The notes beneath the pieces were generated by a model. It did no database searches, was not told the DNA's origin, and saw only the letters and a list, made by a program, of their open reading frames with translations. A DNA stretch of 64,000 bases from JBBRHQ01 sp963815645 (lineage in GTDB: Bacteria; Actinomycetota; Thermoleophilia; Solirubrobacterales; 70-9), in NCBI GenBank assembly GCA_963815645.1, contig CAWFHL010000001.1:1488001-1552000 (forward strand), written 5' to 3'. A program made the translations under genes and the position numbers. Each line of letters starts with the position of its first letter. Within the stretch, counting starts at the first letter, position 1. This document shows, piece by piece, positions 1 through 7,453 of this stretch.

Positions 1-582
1 GAAGGCATCCCGGTGCTTGACATGCTGAAGACCTACTGGAAGGCACGGGAGGCGGGGGTGCGGCTGATCGGCCCGAACTGCCCGGGGGTGCTCTCCCCGG
101 GGAAGGCGAACGTGGGGATCATCCCCGCCCAGTTCTTCGACCCGGGCAAGATCGGGGTCGTCTCCAAGTCGGGCACCCTGACCTACCAGATCGGCAACGA
201 GCTGAAGCAGGCGGGCGCCGGGAACTCCTCGATCGTCGGGATCGGCGGCGACCCGATCGTCGGCTCGGATTTCATAGACATCCTCACCCTGTTCGAGGCA
301 GACGCCGAGACCGAGCTGATCGTCATGGTGGGGGAGATCGGCGGCGACGCGGAGGAGCGGGCCGCGGATTTCATCGCCGAGCAGGTGAGCAAGCCGGTGG
401 TCGCCTACATCGCCGGCTTCACCGCGCCTCCCGGCAAGCAGATGGGACACGCGGGAGCGATCATCTCCGGCTCCTCGGGGACCGCCCAGGCGAAGAAGGA
501 AGCGCTCGAGGCCAAAGGCGTCAGGGTCGGTGAGAGCCCGACCGAGGCCGCCGCGATCGCGGTCGAGGTCCTGGGAGGCTAG
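1..582 (+). CDS. sucD: Succinyl-CoA ligase alpha subunit (5' end cut by window edge)
   Basis: Alpha subunit of succinyl-CoA ligase, the cytoplasmic TCA-cycle enzyme that couples succinyl-CoA cleavage to nucleoside triphosphate synthesis. The window opens inside the gene, so much of the N-terminal CoA-binding half is missing and 193 residues remain. The family's phosphohistidine motif GHAGAII is present with its His codon at 448-450, and the rest of the ligase domain runs to a normal C-terminus. sucC would be expected upstream, outside the window. A strong GC hairpin begins 15 bases after the stop. Confidence 0.95.
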   Translation, partial: EGIPVLDMLKTYWKAREAGVRLIGPNCPGVLSPGKANVGIIPAQFFDPGKIGVVSKSGTLTYQIGNELKQAGAGNSSIVGIGGDPIVGSDFIDILTLFEADAETELIVMVGEIGGDAEERAADFIAEQVSKPVVAYIAGFTAPPGKQMGHAGAIISGSSGTAQAKKEALEAKGVRVGESPTEAAAIAVEVLGG

Positions 583-596
583 TCTGCCGCTCCTCG

Positions 597-624
597 AGCC
601 CCGCCCCCGCGCGGGGGCGGGGCT
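597..624 (+). terminator. Perfect 14-bp GC hairpin after sucD
   Basis: The 28 bases are a perfect inverted repeat made almost only of G and C, directly after sucD. No T-tract follows, as is common for hairpin terminators in GC-rich actinobacteria. The last base of the right arm is also the first base of the TATGCT hexamer of the next gene. Confidence 0.6.
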
Positions 625-629
625 ATGCT
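624..629 (+). promoter_or_regulatory. -10 hexamer TATGCT for the gene at 636
   Basis: TATGCT is followed by six bases and then the GTG at 636. There is no Shine-Dalgarno sequence in the gap, so transcription would begin at or next to the start codon and give a leaderless mRNA. Confidence 0.5.
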
Positions 630-635
630 GAGCCC

Positions 636-2729
636 GTGGTTGGCCAGGGACGGAGAGCCCTCTCATGGCTTCGCGGTGCCGGAATGCGGGTCTACGAGGC
701 GACCTCGGGGCGCTGGGGAGCAGCGATCGCCGGCGCCGAGCTGCTCGGGCTCTCGGCGATAGTCCTCGCCCAGCCGATCTTCGACGCCCTGCAGCGGAGC
801 ACCTATGCCTTCCCGGGCCATCAGGTGGGAGGCAGCGACCTGGAGCTGTTCGCGGTCCTGCTGGTCTTGCTCCCTGCGGCGGGAATGCTGGCGATCGAGC
901 TGCTGATCGGGTTGGCGTCGCGTCCTCTGCGGGGCCTGGTGCATCTTGCCTGGATCGGGCTGTTGGTAGCGCTGTTCGTCTGGCAGCTGTTGACCAACGA
1001 CGACGTCCAGAGCGGCTTTCTGCGTCTGCTGATCCCGGCAGCGGCGTTGATCGGCGCTGCGATTGTCTACCTGCGCTTCGATGGGGCGCGGCAGCTGCTG
1101 CGGATTCTCGCATTTGCCGCTCCCGTGATCGCGGGCCTCTTCCTGTTCACCGATCCGATCTCGAGCTTCACTTTTCCCGAGGGCGTCGACGTACCCAAGG
1201 CACAGATCGAATCGAAGACGCCCGTGGTGGTGCTGATCTTCGATGAGTTTCCGATGACGGCGCTGCTCAACGATCATGAGCAGGTAGACGCCAAGCGCTT
1301 TCCAAACTTTGCCGCTCTCTCGCGGCACTCCGACTGGTTCCGCAACGCCCTGACCGTTGCCGATACCACCGAGCAGGCCGTGCCGGCGATCCTGACCGGA
1401 GACTTCCCGAAGCCGAATGGAGTGGCCTCCTACACCGACCACCCTCGCAATCTGTTCACGCTTTTTGACTCCTCCTCGTACCGGCTCAACATCTCGGAGT
1501 CCGAGACGGACCTCTGCCCGCCGGACGTCTGCTCGAGCTCGTCGTCTGTGCCAAGCCGCCTCGCAGTCCTCACCGAGGTGGGCGGAGAGGTCGCGAACTC
1601 GCTTCCCTTCAACCTCGTGGCGCGAACGGGGACGGAAGTTGGAGCAATGGTTCCCCTCTGACTCGGGATCCGGTGCCGCCTCCGCCGATCCCACATGTCC
1701 GGTGGACTCGACAGGGAGCTGGTGTCCGCACAAGCAGCTGCTGAGATTCATCTCGGATCTGAAGGCGAAGCCGCAGGCCTCCCTGAACGTGGTCCATGTC
1801 GAGCTCCCCCACGCACCCTGGCAGTACATGCCCTCGGGACTCCGCTACTCCCGCTCGATAATCGGCCGTCGTGCCGAACTCGGAGACATGGTTGAACTCG
1901 CCCGGCTACCCGATGCAGGCTCTTCAACGACTGACTCTGCAGCTCCAGTACACGGACCGACTGCTGGGCAAGGCAATCGCCCGCTTGCGCCGGCTCGGCC
2001 TCTACGACAAGGCGCTGGTGATCGCCCTCGCCGATCATGGCGCCAGCCATATCCCGGGCCACTCGCATCGTTTGCTGGGCAACCCGCCCGACCCGATCAA
2101 CTCCGGGGCCATCGTCCATGTCCCGCTCTTCGTCAAACTCCCCGGGCAGCGGCGTGGGGAAGGTCATTGACAGGCCGGTGCGGACGATCGATGTGGTGCC
2201 GACCATCGCCGACGTGCTCGGCTTCCAGATGCCTTGGAAGGTCGACGGCGCCTCGCTGCTGGGACCCGACCCGAACCCGAAGCGATTCGCGAACAGGTAC
2301 ATGAGCTACCGCCACTTCGCCGACCGTCTGCCTCCCGAGACGGTCAGGGCCAGCTTCTTGGCGGAGCTGGCGGTGAGGAACAAGCTCCTCGGGCGCGGCG
2401 ACGTCTTCACCTACGGGGTCCCGAAGAGCAGGCTGAGGCGGGAGCTCGTCGGTGCGCGCCGGCTCGACTACCGGCTCGATCCCCATCTGACCACGACCTA
2501 CGATCCGGGGGCCCCTTTCAACCCGTACGTGGGCTTCGTTCCCTCCTATCTGTACGGGCGCATCCTCAACCGGCCACCCGGGATGCCGCAACGGCTGATC
2601 GCGACGCTGAACGGCCACCCGGTGGCGGGCGGATGGAGCGTCGACGGCGGTACGGGGTTCACCACGCTGATCCCACCATCGGCCTTCCGCCGCGGCGAGA
2701 ACAAGCTCGAGCTCTACGCACCGTCGTAG
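636..2729 (+). CDS. Membrane-anchored sulfatase-like protein (three frameshifts)
   Basis: Predicted integral membrane member of the alkaline phosphatase/sulfatase superfamily. The first 190 residues hold about five hydrophobic segments. An extracytoplasmic sulfatase-like domain follows, with the metal-binding start VVLIFDEFP, the nucleophile region TTEQAVPAILTG, and further on LADHGASH and a VDGASLLG segment. The coding frame moves near 1630, 1866 and 2150 and ends in the original frame; the protein continues sensibly across each break. Such proteins handle phosphate or sulfate esters or transfer polar head groups on envelope polymers; the substrate cannot be told. Sequencing indels are the simplest explanation for the breaks, but a real pseudogene is possible. 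Confidence 0.7.
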
Positions 2730-2764
2730 CTCGCCGGCGACCCGGAGCGCGCCCGCGCCGTTGC

Positions 2765-2770
2765 TAGGCT
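2765..2770 (+). promoter_or_regulatory. -10 hexamer TAGGCT for the aminotransferase at 2780
   Basis: TAGGCT lies nine bases before the ATG at 2780, in the short gap after the sulfatase-like gene. The gap has no clear ribosome binding site. Confidence 0.45.
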
Positions 2771-2779
2771 CGGTCGGCG

Positions 2780-3883
2780 ATGCCCACCGAGACGATCTCA
2801 TTCGCGCGTGGGGCCCCGAGCGCCGACATCCTGCCGGTCGAGGCCGTGCGGGAAGCGGCCGCCAGGGCGCTGGAGAGCGATTGGGAGACGGCCCTCTCCT
2901 ACGGCGTCGGGATCGGGCATCCGGGGCTCTGCCGGTGGGTCGCCGAGCGCCACGGCCACCTCGATCCCGACCAGGTGATGATCGCCAACGGCTCGCTGGA
3001 GGCGGGGGCGATGCTTTTCGCCCACCTGCTCGAGCCGGGTGCCCGGGTAGCCGTGGAGCGTCCCACCTACGACCGCACCCTGCTGCTGCTTCGCCAGCTC
3101 GGCGTCGAGCTCGTCCCGGTCCCGCTGGAGGCGGACGGGATCGACGTCGGCGCGCTCGAGTCGGCACTCAGCGATGGGCCGATCGCGCTTGCCCACGTCA
3201 TCCCCAACTTCCACAACCCGGCCGGCTGCACCCTCTCTGCCCCGAAGCGCAAGCGCCTGGTCGAGCTGGCCGCCGAGCACGGCTTCTGGATCTTCGAGGA
3301 CGACCCCTACCGCGAGCTGCCGTTCGAGGGCGAGGCGCTGCCGACGATGCTCTCCCAGGATTGCGCCGGCCGGGTCATCCATGCCTCATCCTTCTCGAAG
3401 ACGGTCAGCCCCGGGGTTCGGGTCGGCTACCTGGCCGGTCCGGAGGAGGAGATCGCCAAGCTCGCGAAGCGCGCCAACCAGACCTACATCTCGCCGAACA
3501 TGCTGGCCGAGTCGATCGTCTTCGAGCTCTGCCGCTCGGGCGCCCTCGATCGGAACATCGAGTTCGTCAAGGGGGCGCTTCGCGAGCGCAGGGACGCCCT
3601 GGTCGATGCGCTCGGCGAGCGGCTCCCCGAGGCCGAGTTCGTGATCCCCGGCGGCGGTTACTTCCTCTGGCTCGATCTCGACGAGGGAACCGACACGCGA
3701 GCCCTCCTCGCGGAGGCAAAGGCGGCCGGCGCCCCCTTCGTCGCCGGCCCGGATTTCATGCTCGATGGCGGCGAGGCGAGCCTTCGCCTCTCCTTCGCCA
3801 GCGTTCCCCCGGAGCGGATCGACGAGGGAGTCGAGAGGATCGCGGCGGCCCTGGAGCGGGTGCGCGCCGCGGCTCCCGCATAG
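2780..3883 (+). CDS. PLP-dependent aminotransferase, class I/II
   Basis: Intact 367-residue fold-type I aminotransferase. PLP landmarks are visible: the NFHNPAG segment, EDDPYREL carrying the Asp that contacts the pyridine nitrogen, and SSFSKTVSPGVRVGY, where Lys207 should form the Schiff base. The length and these motifs fit the 2-aminoadipate / aromatic aminotransferase group related to LysN and to the catalytic half of MocR proteins, but there is no N-terminal GntR DNA-binding domain. Amino donor and acceptor cannot be told from sequence. It appears to be transcribed alone. Confidence 0.9.
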   Translation: MPTETISFARGAPSADILPVEAVREAAARALESDWETALSYGVGIGHPGLCRWVAERHGHLDPDQVMIANGSLEAGAMLFAHLLEPGARVAVERPTYDRTLLLLRQLGVELVPVPLEADGIDVGALESALSDGPIALAHVIPNFHNPAGCTLSAPKRKRLVELAAEHGFWIFEDDPYRELPFEGEALPTMLSQDCAGRVIHASSFSKTVSPGVRVGYLAGPEEEIAKLAKRANQTYISPNMLAESIVFELCRSGALDRNIEFVKGALRERRDALVDALGERLPEAEFVIPGGGYFLWLDLDEGTDTRALLAEAKAAGAPFVAGPDFMLDGGEASLRLSFASVPPERIDEGVERIAAALERVRAAAPA

Positions 3884-3941
3884 TCGCGCCCAGCCAATCC
3901 GCAGATTACGAATTGTTTACCGCGGCTTCAGCGCGCGGCCC

Positions 3942-3947
3942 TACGGT
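3942..3947 (+). promoter_or_regulatory. -10 hexamer TACGGT for the small gene at 3954
   Basis: TACGGT, six bases, then the ATG at 3954. The 70 bases between the aminotransferase and this start hold no other obvious signal. The element supports the small ORF being a real gene. Confidence 0.5.
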
Positions 3948-3953
3948 GAGGCC

Positions 3954-4127
3954 ATGGACCCAAGGAAGACCAGACCGGCTCCGGTCGACGCTGAGCGCCG
4001 CCTAGCCGACCTCGCTGCTGCGATCCGCGACCACGAGGACTCGCTGCGGCGCAGCCGCCCGCTCGGGATGAGGGCGCCGGACGACTACCTCTACCGCCGC
4101 CTGCGGCAGATCTGCGGCGAGCGCTAG
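3954..4127 (+). CDS. 57-residue hypothetical protein
   Basis: Short basic cytoplasmic protein beginning MDPRKTRPAPVDAERRLADL, with an arginine-rich amphipathic helix in the middle and the tyrosine-containing segment DDYLYRRLRQIC near the end. There are no membrane segments and no domain I recognise. The charged, heptad-like pattern could be a coiled coil. Support comes from a promoter hexamer at the favoured distance and normal actinobacterial codon use. It sits tail to tail with the DtxR-type repressor gene. Function unknown. Confidence 0.6.
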   Translation: MDPRKTRPAPVDAERRLADLAAAIRDHEDSLRRSRPLGMRAPDDYLYRRLRQICGER

Positions 4128-4145
4128 CCGCGAAAGGGCGCTCGC
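4117..4145. terminator. Hairpin between convergent genes
   Basis: GCGAGCGC at 4117-4124 pairs with GCGCTCGC at 4138-4145 around a loop of about 13 bases. It lies over the stop codon of the 57-residue gene and upstream of the convergent DtxR stop. No T-tract. Confidence 0.35.
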
Positions 4146-4174
4146 TGGTCGGTGGTGAACGCGGCCCCTCGGGC

Positions 4175-4888
4175 TCAGCGGCCGTAGCGGTCGCTGGAGA
4201 GGACGAGCTGCTCGGGCAGCGCCGAGCGCGGTGGCGGTGAGGGCTCGGCCCGCACCGAGACCGTCTCGGCCACGCTGCGCGTCACCTGGTGGGTTCCGCC
4301 CCCCGAGGCGATCACGACCCTGTCCTGGTCGGAGCTCTCGACCGTGCCCTCGAGCCCCGGATCGAGGCCCGCCTGCTTCAGGTAATGCAGCAGCTCCTCG
4401 GCCTCGTTCTCGAAGCGCAGCACGACGACCTTCGCACCCACCTCGACATCGGCGAGCAGGGCGCCCTGCTCGCGTGCTCCCTCGACGATCGGGTGGCCGT
4501 GCGGGCAGGTCTTCGCGTCGCCTATCGCCGCCAGCATCCGTTGCTCGAGCACCGGCGACATCGCGTGCTCGAGCCGCTCCGCCTCCTCGTGGACCTCGTC
4601 CCAGGGGATCCCGAGGACATCGGTGAGGAAGCGCTCGATCATCCGGTGACGGCGCGAGATCTGCTCGGCATGCTGGCGCCCCTCCTCGGTGAACGCCAGC
4701 GACTTGTCGTCGGCGCGAGTCACGTAGCCATCGCGCTCGAGCCGGCCGATCATCTCGTGCACGGTGGGCGGCGAGAGCTGCATCGCGCGGGCGATGTTGG
4801 CGCCGGTGATCGGAAGCCCGGCCTCCATCAGCCAGTACATGCTCTGCAGGTACTCCTCCTCGGCGATCGTCGCCTGATCGTGCGACAC
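4175..4888 (-). CDS. DtxR/MntR-family metal-dependent transcriptional repressor
   Basis: Intact 237-residue regulator. The N-terminal winged helix-turn-helix (EEEYLQSMYWL, then an MQLSPPTVHEMIGRLERDGYV recognition region) is followed by a dimerisation and metal-binding domain containing HRMIERFL, EEAERLEHAMS and CPHGHPI, and then a C-terminal SH3/FeoA-like domain. This is the three-domain layout of iron or manganese sensors such as IdeR; which metal it senses cannot be told. The GTG start is chosen because AAGGAG lies five bases upstream. It is transcribed away from the SDR gene at 4977, which it may control. Confidence 0.9.
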   Translation of the reverse strand: MSHDQATIAEEEYLQSMYWLMEAGLPITGANIARAMQLSPPTVHEMIGRLERDGYVTRADDKSLAFTEEGRQHAEQISRRHRMIERFLTDVLGIPWDEVHEEAERLEHAMSPVLEQRMLAAIGDAKTCPHGHPIVEGAREQGALLADVEVGAKVVVLRFENEAEELLHYLKQAGLDPGLEGTVESSDQDRVVIASGGGTHQVTRSVAETVSVRAEPSPPPRSALPEQLVLSSDRYGR

Positions 4889-4976
4889 CGGGCTCCTTTC
4901 GCGGATCGTTCGCTGAGCCCGATATTAGAGCCCTCGCCGCGGCCCGGCGGCCGGGCGCCCGTGAGAGGATGCGAGG

Positions 4977-5762
4977 GTGCTGATCGACTCGACCACGCGG
5001 GCCCTGATCACCGGCGCCTCGCGCGGGATCGGGCTGGCCAGCGCACGGGCCCTCGCCGCCCGGGGAGCGAAACTCGGGATGATCGCCCGCGGCGAGGAGG
5101 AGCTGGCGGCGAGGGCGGAGGAGTTGGGGGCCACGGCGCTTCCCGCCGACGTCGCCGATGCCGCTGCGATCAGCGGGGCGGTCGACGAGTTCGCCGCGGC
5201 CGCCGGCGGCTTCGATCTGCTGATCGCCAACGCCGGGGTCCTGCACTACGCCCCGTTCGCCGAGCAGCCCCTCGCCGACGCCGAGCACATGGTGATGGTC
5301 AACGTGCTCGGGACGATCTACACCGTCAAGGCCGCCCTCCCCCACATGCTCGATTCCGCCCGCGGGCAGATCGTCGTCGTCTCCTCGGGCGCCGGCCTGC
5401 GAGCCTTTCCCTGGGGAGCGGTCTACGGCGCCACCAAGGCCGCGGACCGTGCCTTCGCCGAGGCGCTCCGCCACGAGCTCTCCGGGACCGGGGTCTCGGT
5501 GACCACGGTCTTCCCCGGCGAGATAGCCACCGAGCTGCACGCCCACCAGCGCGACCGCCTCCCCGACTGGCGCGCCAACGATGACGAGCTGCCGGCCTCG
5601 GAGCTGGCGGCGGCGATCGTCGCAGGGGTTGAGGGTGACAGCCGGGCGGTCTTCCTTCCCCGCGAGGTTCGCCTGCTCGGCCTCAACGGGATCGCACCGC
5701 GCCTGCTCGACCGCCTGCTGGCTGCAGTCCGCGGCGGCTCCGCCGCACCCCGGCGGGACTGA
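4977..5762 (+). CDS. SDR-family NAD(P)-dependent oxidoreductase
   Basis: Classical short-chain dehydrogenase of 261 residues. The cofactor motif TGASRGIG is at residues 12-19, NAG marks the fourth strand, the catalytic serine is in VVSSGAG, and the catalytic pair is Tyr150/Lys154 in YGATK. The substrate cannot be inferred. The GTG start follows a purine-rich stretch (GAGAGG) and shares an 88-bp divergent gap with the DtxR-type gene. Its 3' end faces the HAD gene across a hairpin. Confidence 0.85.
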   Translation: MLIDSTTRALITGASRGIGLASARALAARGAKLGMIARGEEELAARAEELGATALPADVADAAAISGAVDEFAAAAGGFDLLIANAGVLHYAPFAEQPLADAEHMVMVNVLGTIYTVKAALPHMLDSARGQIVVVSSGAGLRAFPWGAVYGATKAADRAFAEALRHELSGTGVSVTTVFPGEIATELHAHQRDRLPDWRANDDELPASELAAAIVAGVEGDSRAVFLPREVRLLGLNGIAPRLLDRLLAAVRGGSAAPRRD

Positions 5763-5764
5763 CG

Positions 5765-5784
5765 CGGCCCGCCTCAGCGGGCCG
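5765..5784. terminator. 8-bp hairpin between SDR and HAD genes
   Basis: CGGCCCGC pairs with GCGGGCCG around a CTCA loop. It starts three bases after the SDR stop and includes the final codons of the convergent HAD gene, whose stop begins in the loop. Probably works in both directions. Confidence 0.45.
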
Positions 5785-6586
5785 TCATCAGTGAGGAGAC
5801 GACGGCCTCATAGAAGCCCTCCCCGTTTCGCCCTTCGGTGACGGTGACGTTGTCGCGGCCACCGATCGCCGTACGCAGCCCCGGATCGCGTTCCGGCCCG
5901 TTGGCGACGACGAAGAAGGAGCCGACCACTGCGGCGACCTCTAGGTCCTCGACCGAATCGCCGACCCCGATGCACTCGGCCGGCTCGTAGCCCTGGGCCC
6001 CCGCGTGGGCGCCGACCGCGCCCGCCTTGCTGACCATCTTCGGGACCAGGTGGTAGGCGTGGGTGACCTCGATCCCCTCCATGCCCCGGCTGATCGCGCC
6101 GTTGTCGAGCAGGCGGAGGTCGTCATCGCCACGCTCGCCGAGCAACCGGTTCGCCTCCTCGACGTCGACGAAGCCACGGAAGAGGTGGGAGAGAACCCGG
6201 CCGGTGTGCCAGGGGGAGTGGTACTCGAGACGGCCTTCGAAATGCGCGAACAGCGCCTTCGGGATTCCCCGGGCCTCGATCTGCTCGTAGATCGTTCCGT
6301 TCTCGTCGGGGACCATCTCCCCGGTGAGCAGGGTGGTCTCGCCGTCGATCACGAAGGCGCACCCTGCCTCGTAGATGTAGGAGGTCTGCCCGATCAGCCG
6401 CGAATCCTCGTGCACCTGGGGCTCGCGGCGACCCGACATGATCACCACCTCGACCCCTGCCCGGTGGCAGGCCTCGAGGCCCCGCGCCTGCAGCATCGAG
6501 AAGCCGCCCTGATCGTCGGCGAACAGCGATCCGCCGCGCCCCAGCAGGGTCCCGTCGAGGTCGGTGTAGACACAGCGCAGCGCCAC
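5774..6586 (-). CDS. HAD-superfamily hydrolase, Cof/IIB type
   Basis: Intact 270-residue phosphatase-like protein. Motif I is DLDGTLL near residue 9, motif II is VVIMSGRR, and motif IV is GVGDSVEDLEVA, with a large cap between them as in Cof-type and mannosyl-phosphoglycerate-phosphatase-type enzymes. The GTG start (reading MALRCVYTDLDGT) is chosen because motif I normally lies a few residues from the N-terminus. The start codon is only 21 bases from that of the divergent folP. Substrate unknown; a sugar phosphate is likely. Confidence 0.8.
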   Translation of the reverse strand: MALRCVYTDLDGTLLGRGGSLFADDQGGFSMLQARGLEACHRAGVEVVIMSGRREPQVHEDSRLIGQTSYIYEAGCAFVIDGETTLLTGEMVPDENGTIYEQIEARGIPKALFAHFEGRLEYHSPWHTGRVLSHLFRGFVDVEEANRLLGERGDDDLRLLDNGAISRGMEGIEVTHAYHLVPKMVSKAGAVGAHAGAQGYEPAECIGVGDSVEDLEVAAVVGSFFVVANGPERDPGLRTAIGGRDNVTVTEGRNGEGFYEAVVSSLMTAR

Positions 6587-6594
6587 CCGGCCGC

Positions 6595-6601
6595 TACCGT
6601 A
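6595..6601. promoter_or_regulatory. Overlapping divergent -10 elements (TACCGT / TACGGT)
   Basis: TACCGT at 6595-6600 on the plus strand is seven bases from the folP GTG. The complementary TACGGT at 6601-6596 on the minus strand is nine bases from the HAD GTG. The surrounding nine bases CTACCGTAG are a perfect palindrome about the central C, so one site can serve both directions. Confidence 0.5.
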
Positions 6602-6607
6602 GCCGAC

Positions 6608-7453
6608 GTGACCTGGAGGCTCGCCGACCGCACCCTGGAGTTGAGCCAGCCGCTGGCGGCCGGGATCGTCAACGTCACCGCTGACTCGATGTTCTCGGGC
6701 GCCCGAAGCGGCAGCCCCGAGCAGGCGATCGCCGACGGCCACGACCTGATCGCCGCCGGCTTCGAGATGCTCGACGTCGGCGCCCTCGCCGCCCGCAGCG
6801 GCCCTCCGGTGCCCGCGGAGCGGGAATCGGAGGCTCTCTTGCCGGCGGTCGAGGGGCTGCGCGGCGCCGGCGTGCCGCTCTCGGCAGACACCTTCTCGGC
6901 AGAGGTGGCTGCCGCCGCTCTGGAGGCGGGGGCGGTCGCGGTCAACGACATCGGCGGCGGCTCGGAGGAGATGCTCGACCTGGTGGCCTCGAGCGGTTGC
7001 GGGTACGTGCTCATGCATATCGAGGGACCTCCGCGCCGGGACCGCGAGCCCCCTTCCTACGCGGATGTCGTCGACCATCTGAAGCGGTGGTTCTCGGAGC
7101 GGATCGACGAAGCGGTCGGCCGCGGCGCCGGCGCCGAGCAGATCGCGATCGACCCGGGTCTCGACTTCGACCTCTCCACGGCGCAGGACCTCGAGATCCT
7201 CCGCCGCCTCGACGAGCTGACCGAGCTCGGCAGGCCGCTGTATGTCTCACTCTCGCGCAAGGACTTCGTCGGCGCCGTGCTGGCCGGCTCCTGGGAGCGC
7301 CGCCTCCCGGCAGAGGAGCGCGAGTGGGGAACGGCCGGGGCGGCCTCGTTGGCAGTTGCCGCGGGGGCGGCGATCCTCCGCATCCACGACCGCAGCGTGC
7401 TGCAGGCGGTTCGGGTGGCCGGGAGGATCCGGGCGGCGGGCGCCGGTGCCTAG
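6608..7453 (+). CDS. folP: Dihydropteroate synthase
   Basis: Folate-pathway enzyme that joins 4-aminobenzoate to the pterin pyrophosphate, 281 residues. The N-terminal signature GIVNVTADSMFSGAR, the VNDIGGG segment, LMHIEGPP in place of the usual MHMxGxP, the IDPGLDF motif and the late SLSRKDFVG lysine region are all in TIM-barrel order. GTG 6608 is chosen from the promoter hexamer and because strand 1 follows directly. Its end overlaps the start of the helicase gene by 8 bp. No other folate gene is nearby. Confidence 0.88.
   Translation: MTWRLADRTLELSQPLAAGIVNVTADSMFSGARSGSPEQAIADGHDLIAAGFEMLDVGALAARSGPPVPAERESEALLPAVEGLRGAGVPLSADTFSAEVAAAALEAGAVAVNDIGGGSEEMLDLVASSGCGYVLMHIEGPPRRDREPPSYADVVDHLKRWFSERIDEAVGRGAGAEQIAIDPGLDFDLSTAQDLEILRRLDELTELGRPLYVSLSRKDFVGAVLAGSWERRLPAEEREWGTAGAASLAVAAGAAILRIHDRSVLQAVRVAGRIRAAGAGA

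Noticed and set aside
663..1829. Long minus-strand open frame opposite the sulfatase-like gene
   Set aside because: Composition is Arg/Gln/Asp-rich as expected for the shadow of a GC-rich gene; the plus strand has the recognised protein.
3913..3918. TTGTTT as a -35 element for the gene at 3954
   Set aside because: It is 23 bases from the TACGGT hexamer, too far for a normal spacer.
4889..4976. Iron-box operator between the DtxR-type and SDR genes
   Set aside because: No convincing 19-bp AT-rich palindrome of the DtxR/IdeR type is visible in the 88 bases.
4002..5546. 514-codon minus-strand open frame over the DtxR-type and SDR genes
   Set aside because: It is out of frame with both recognised proteins and has no domain; a GC-rich shadow.
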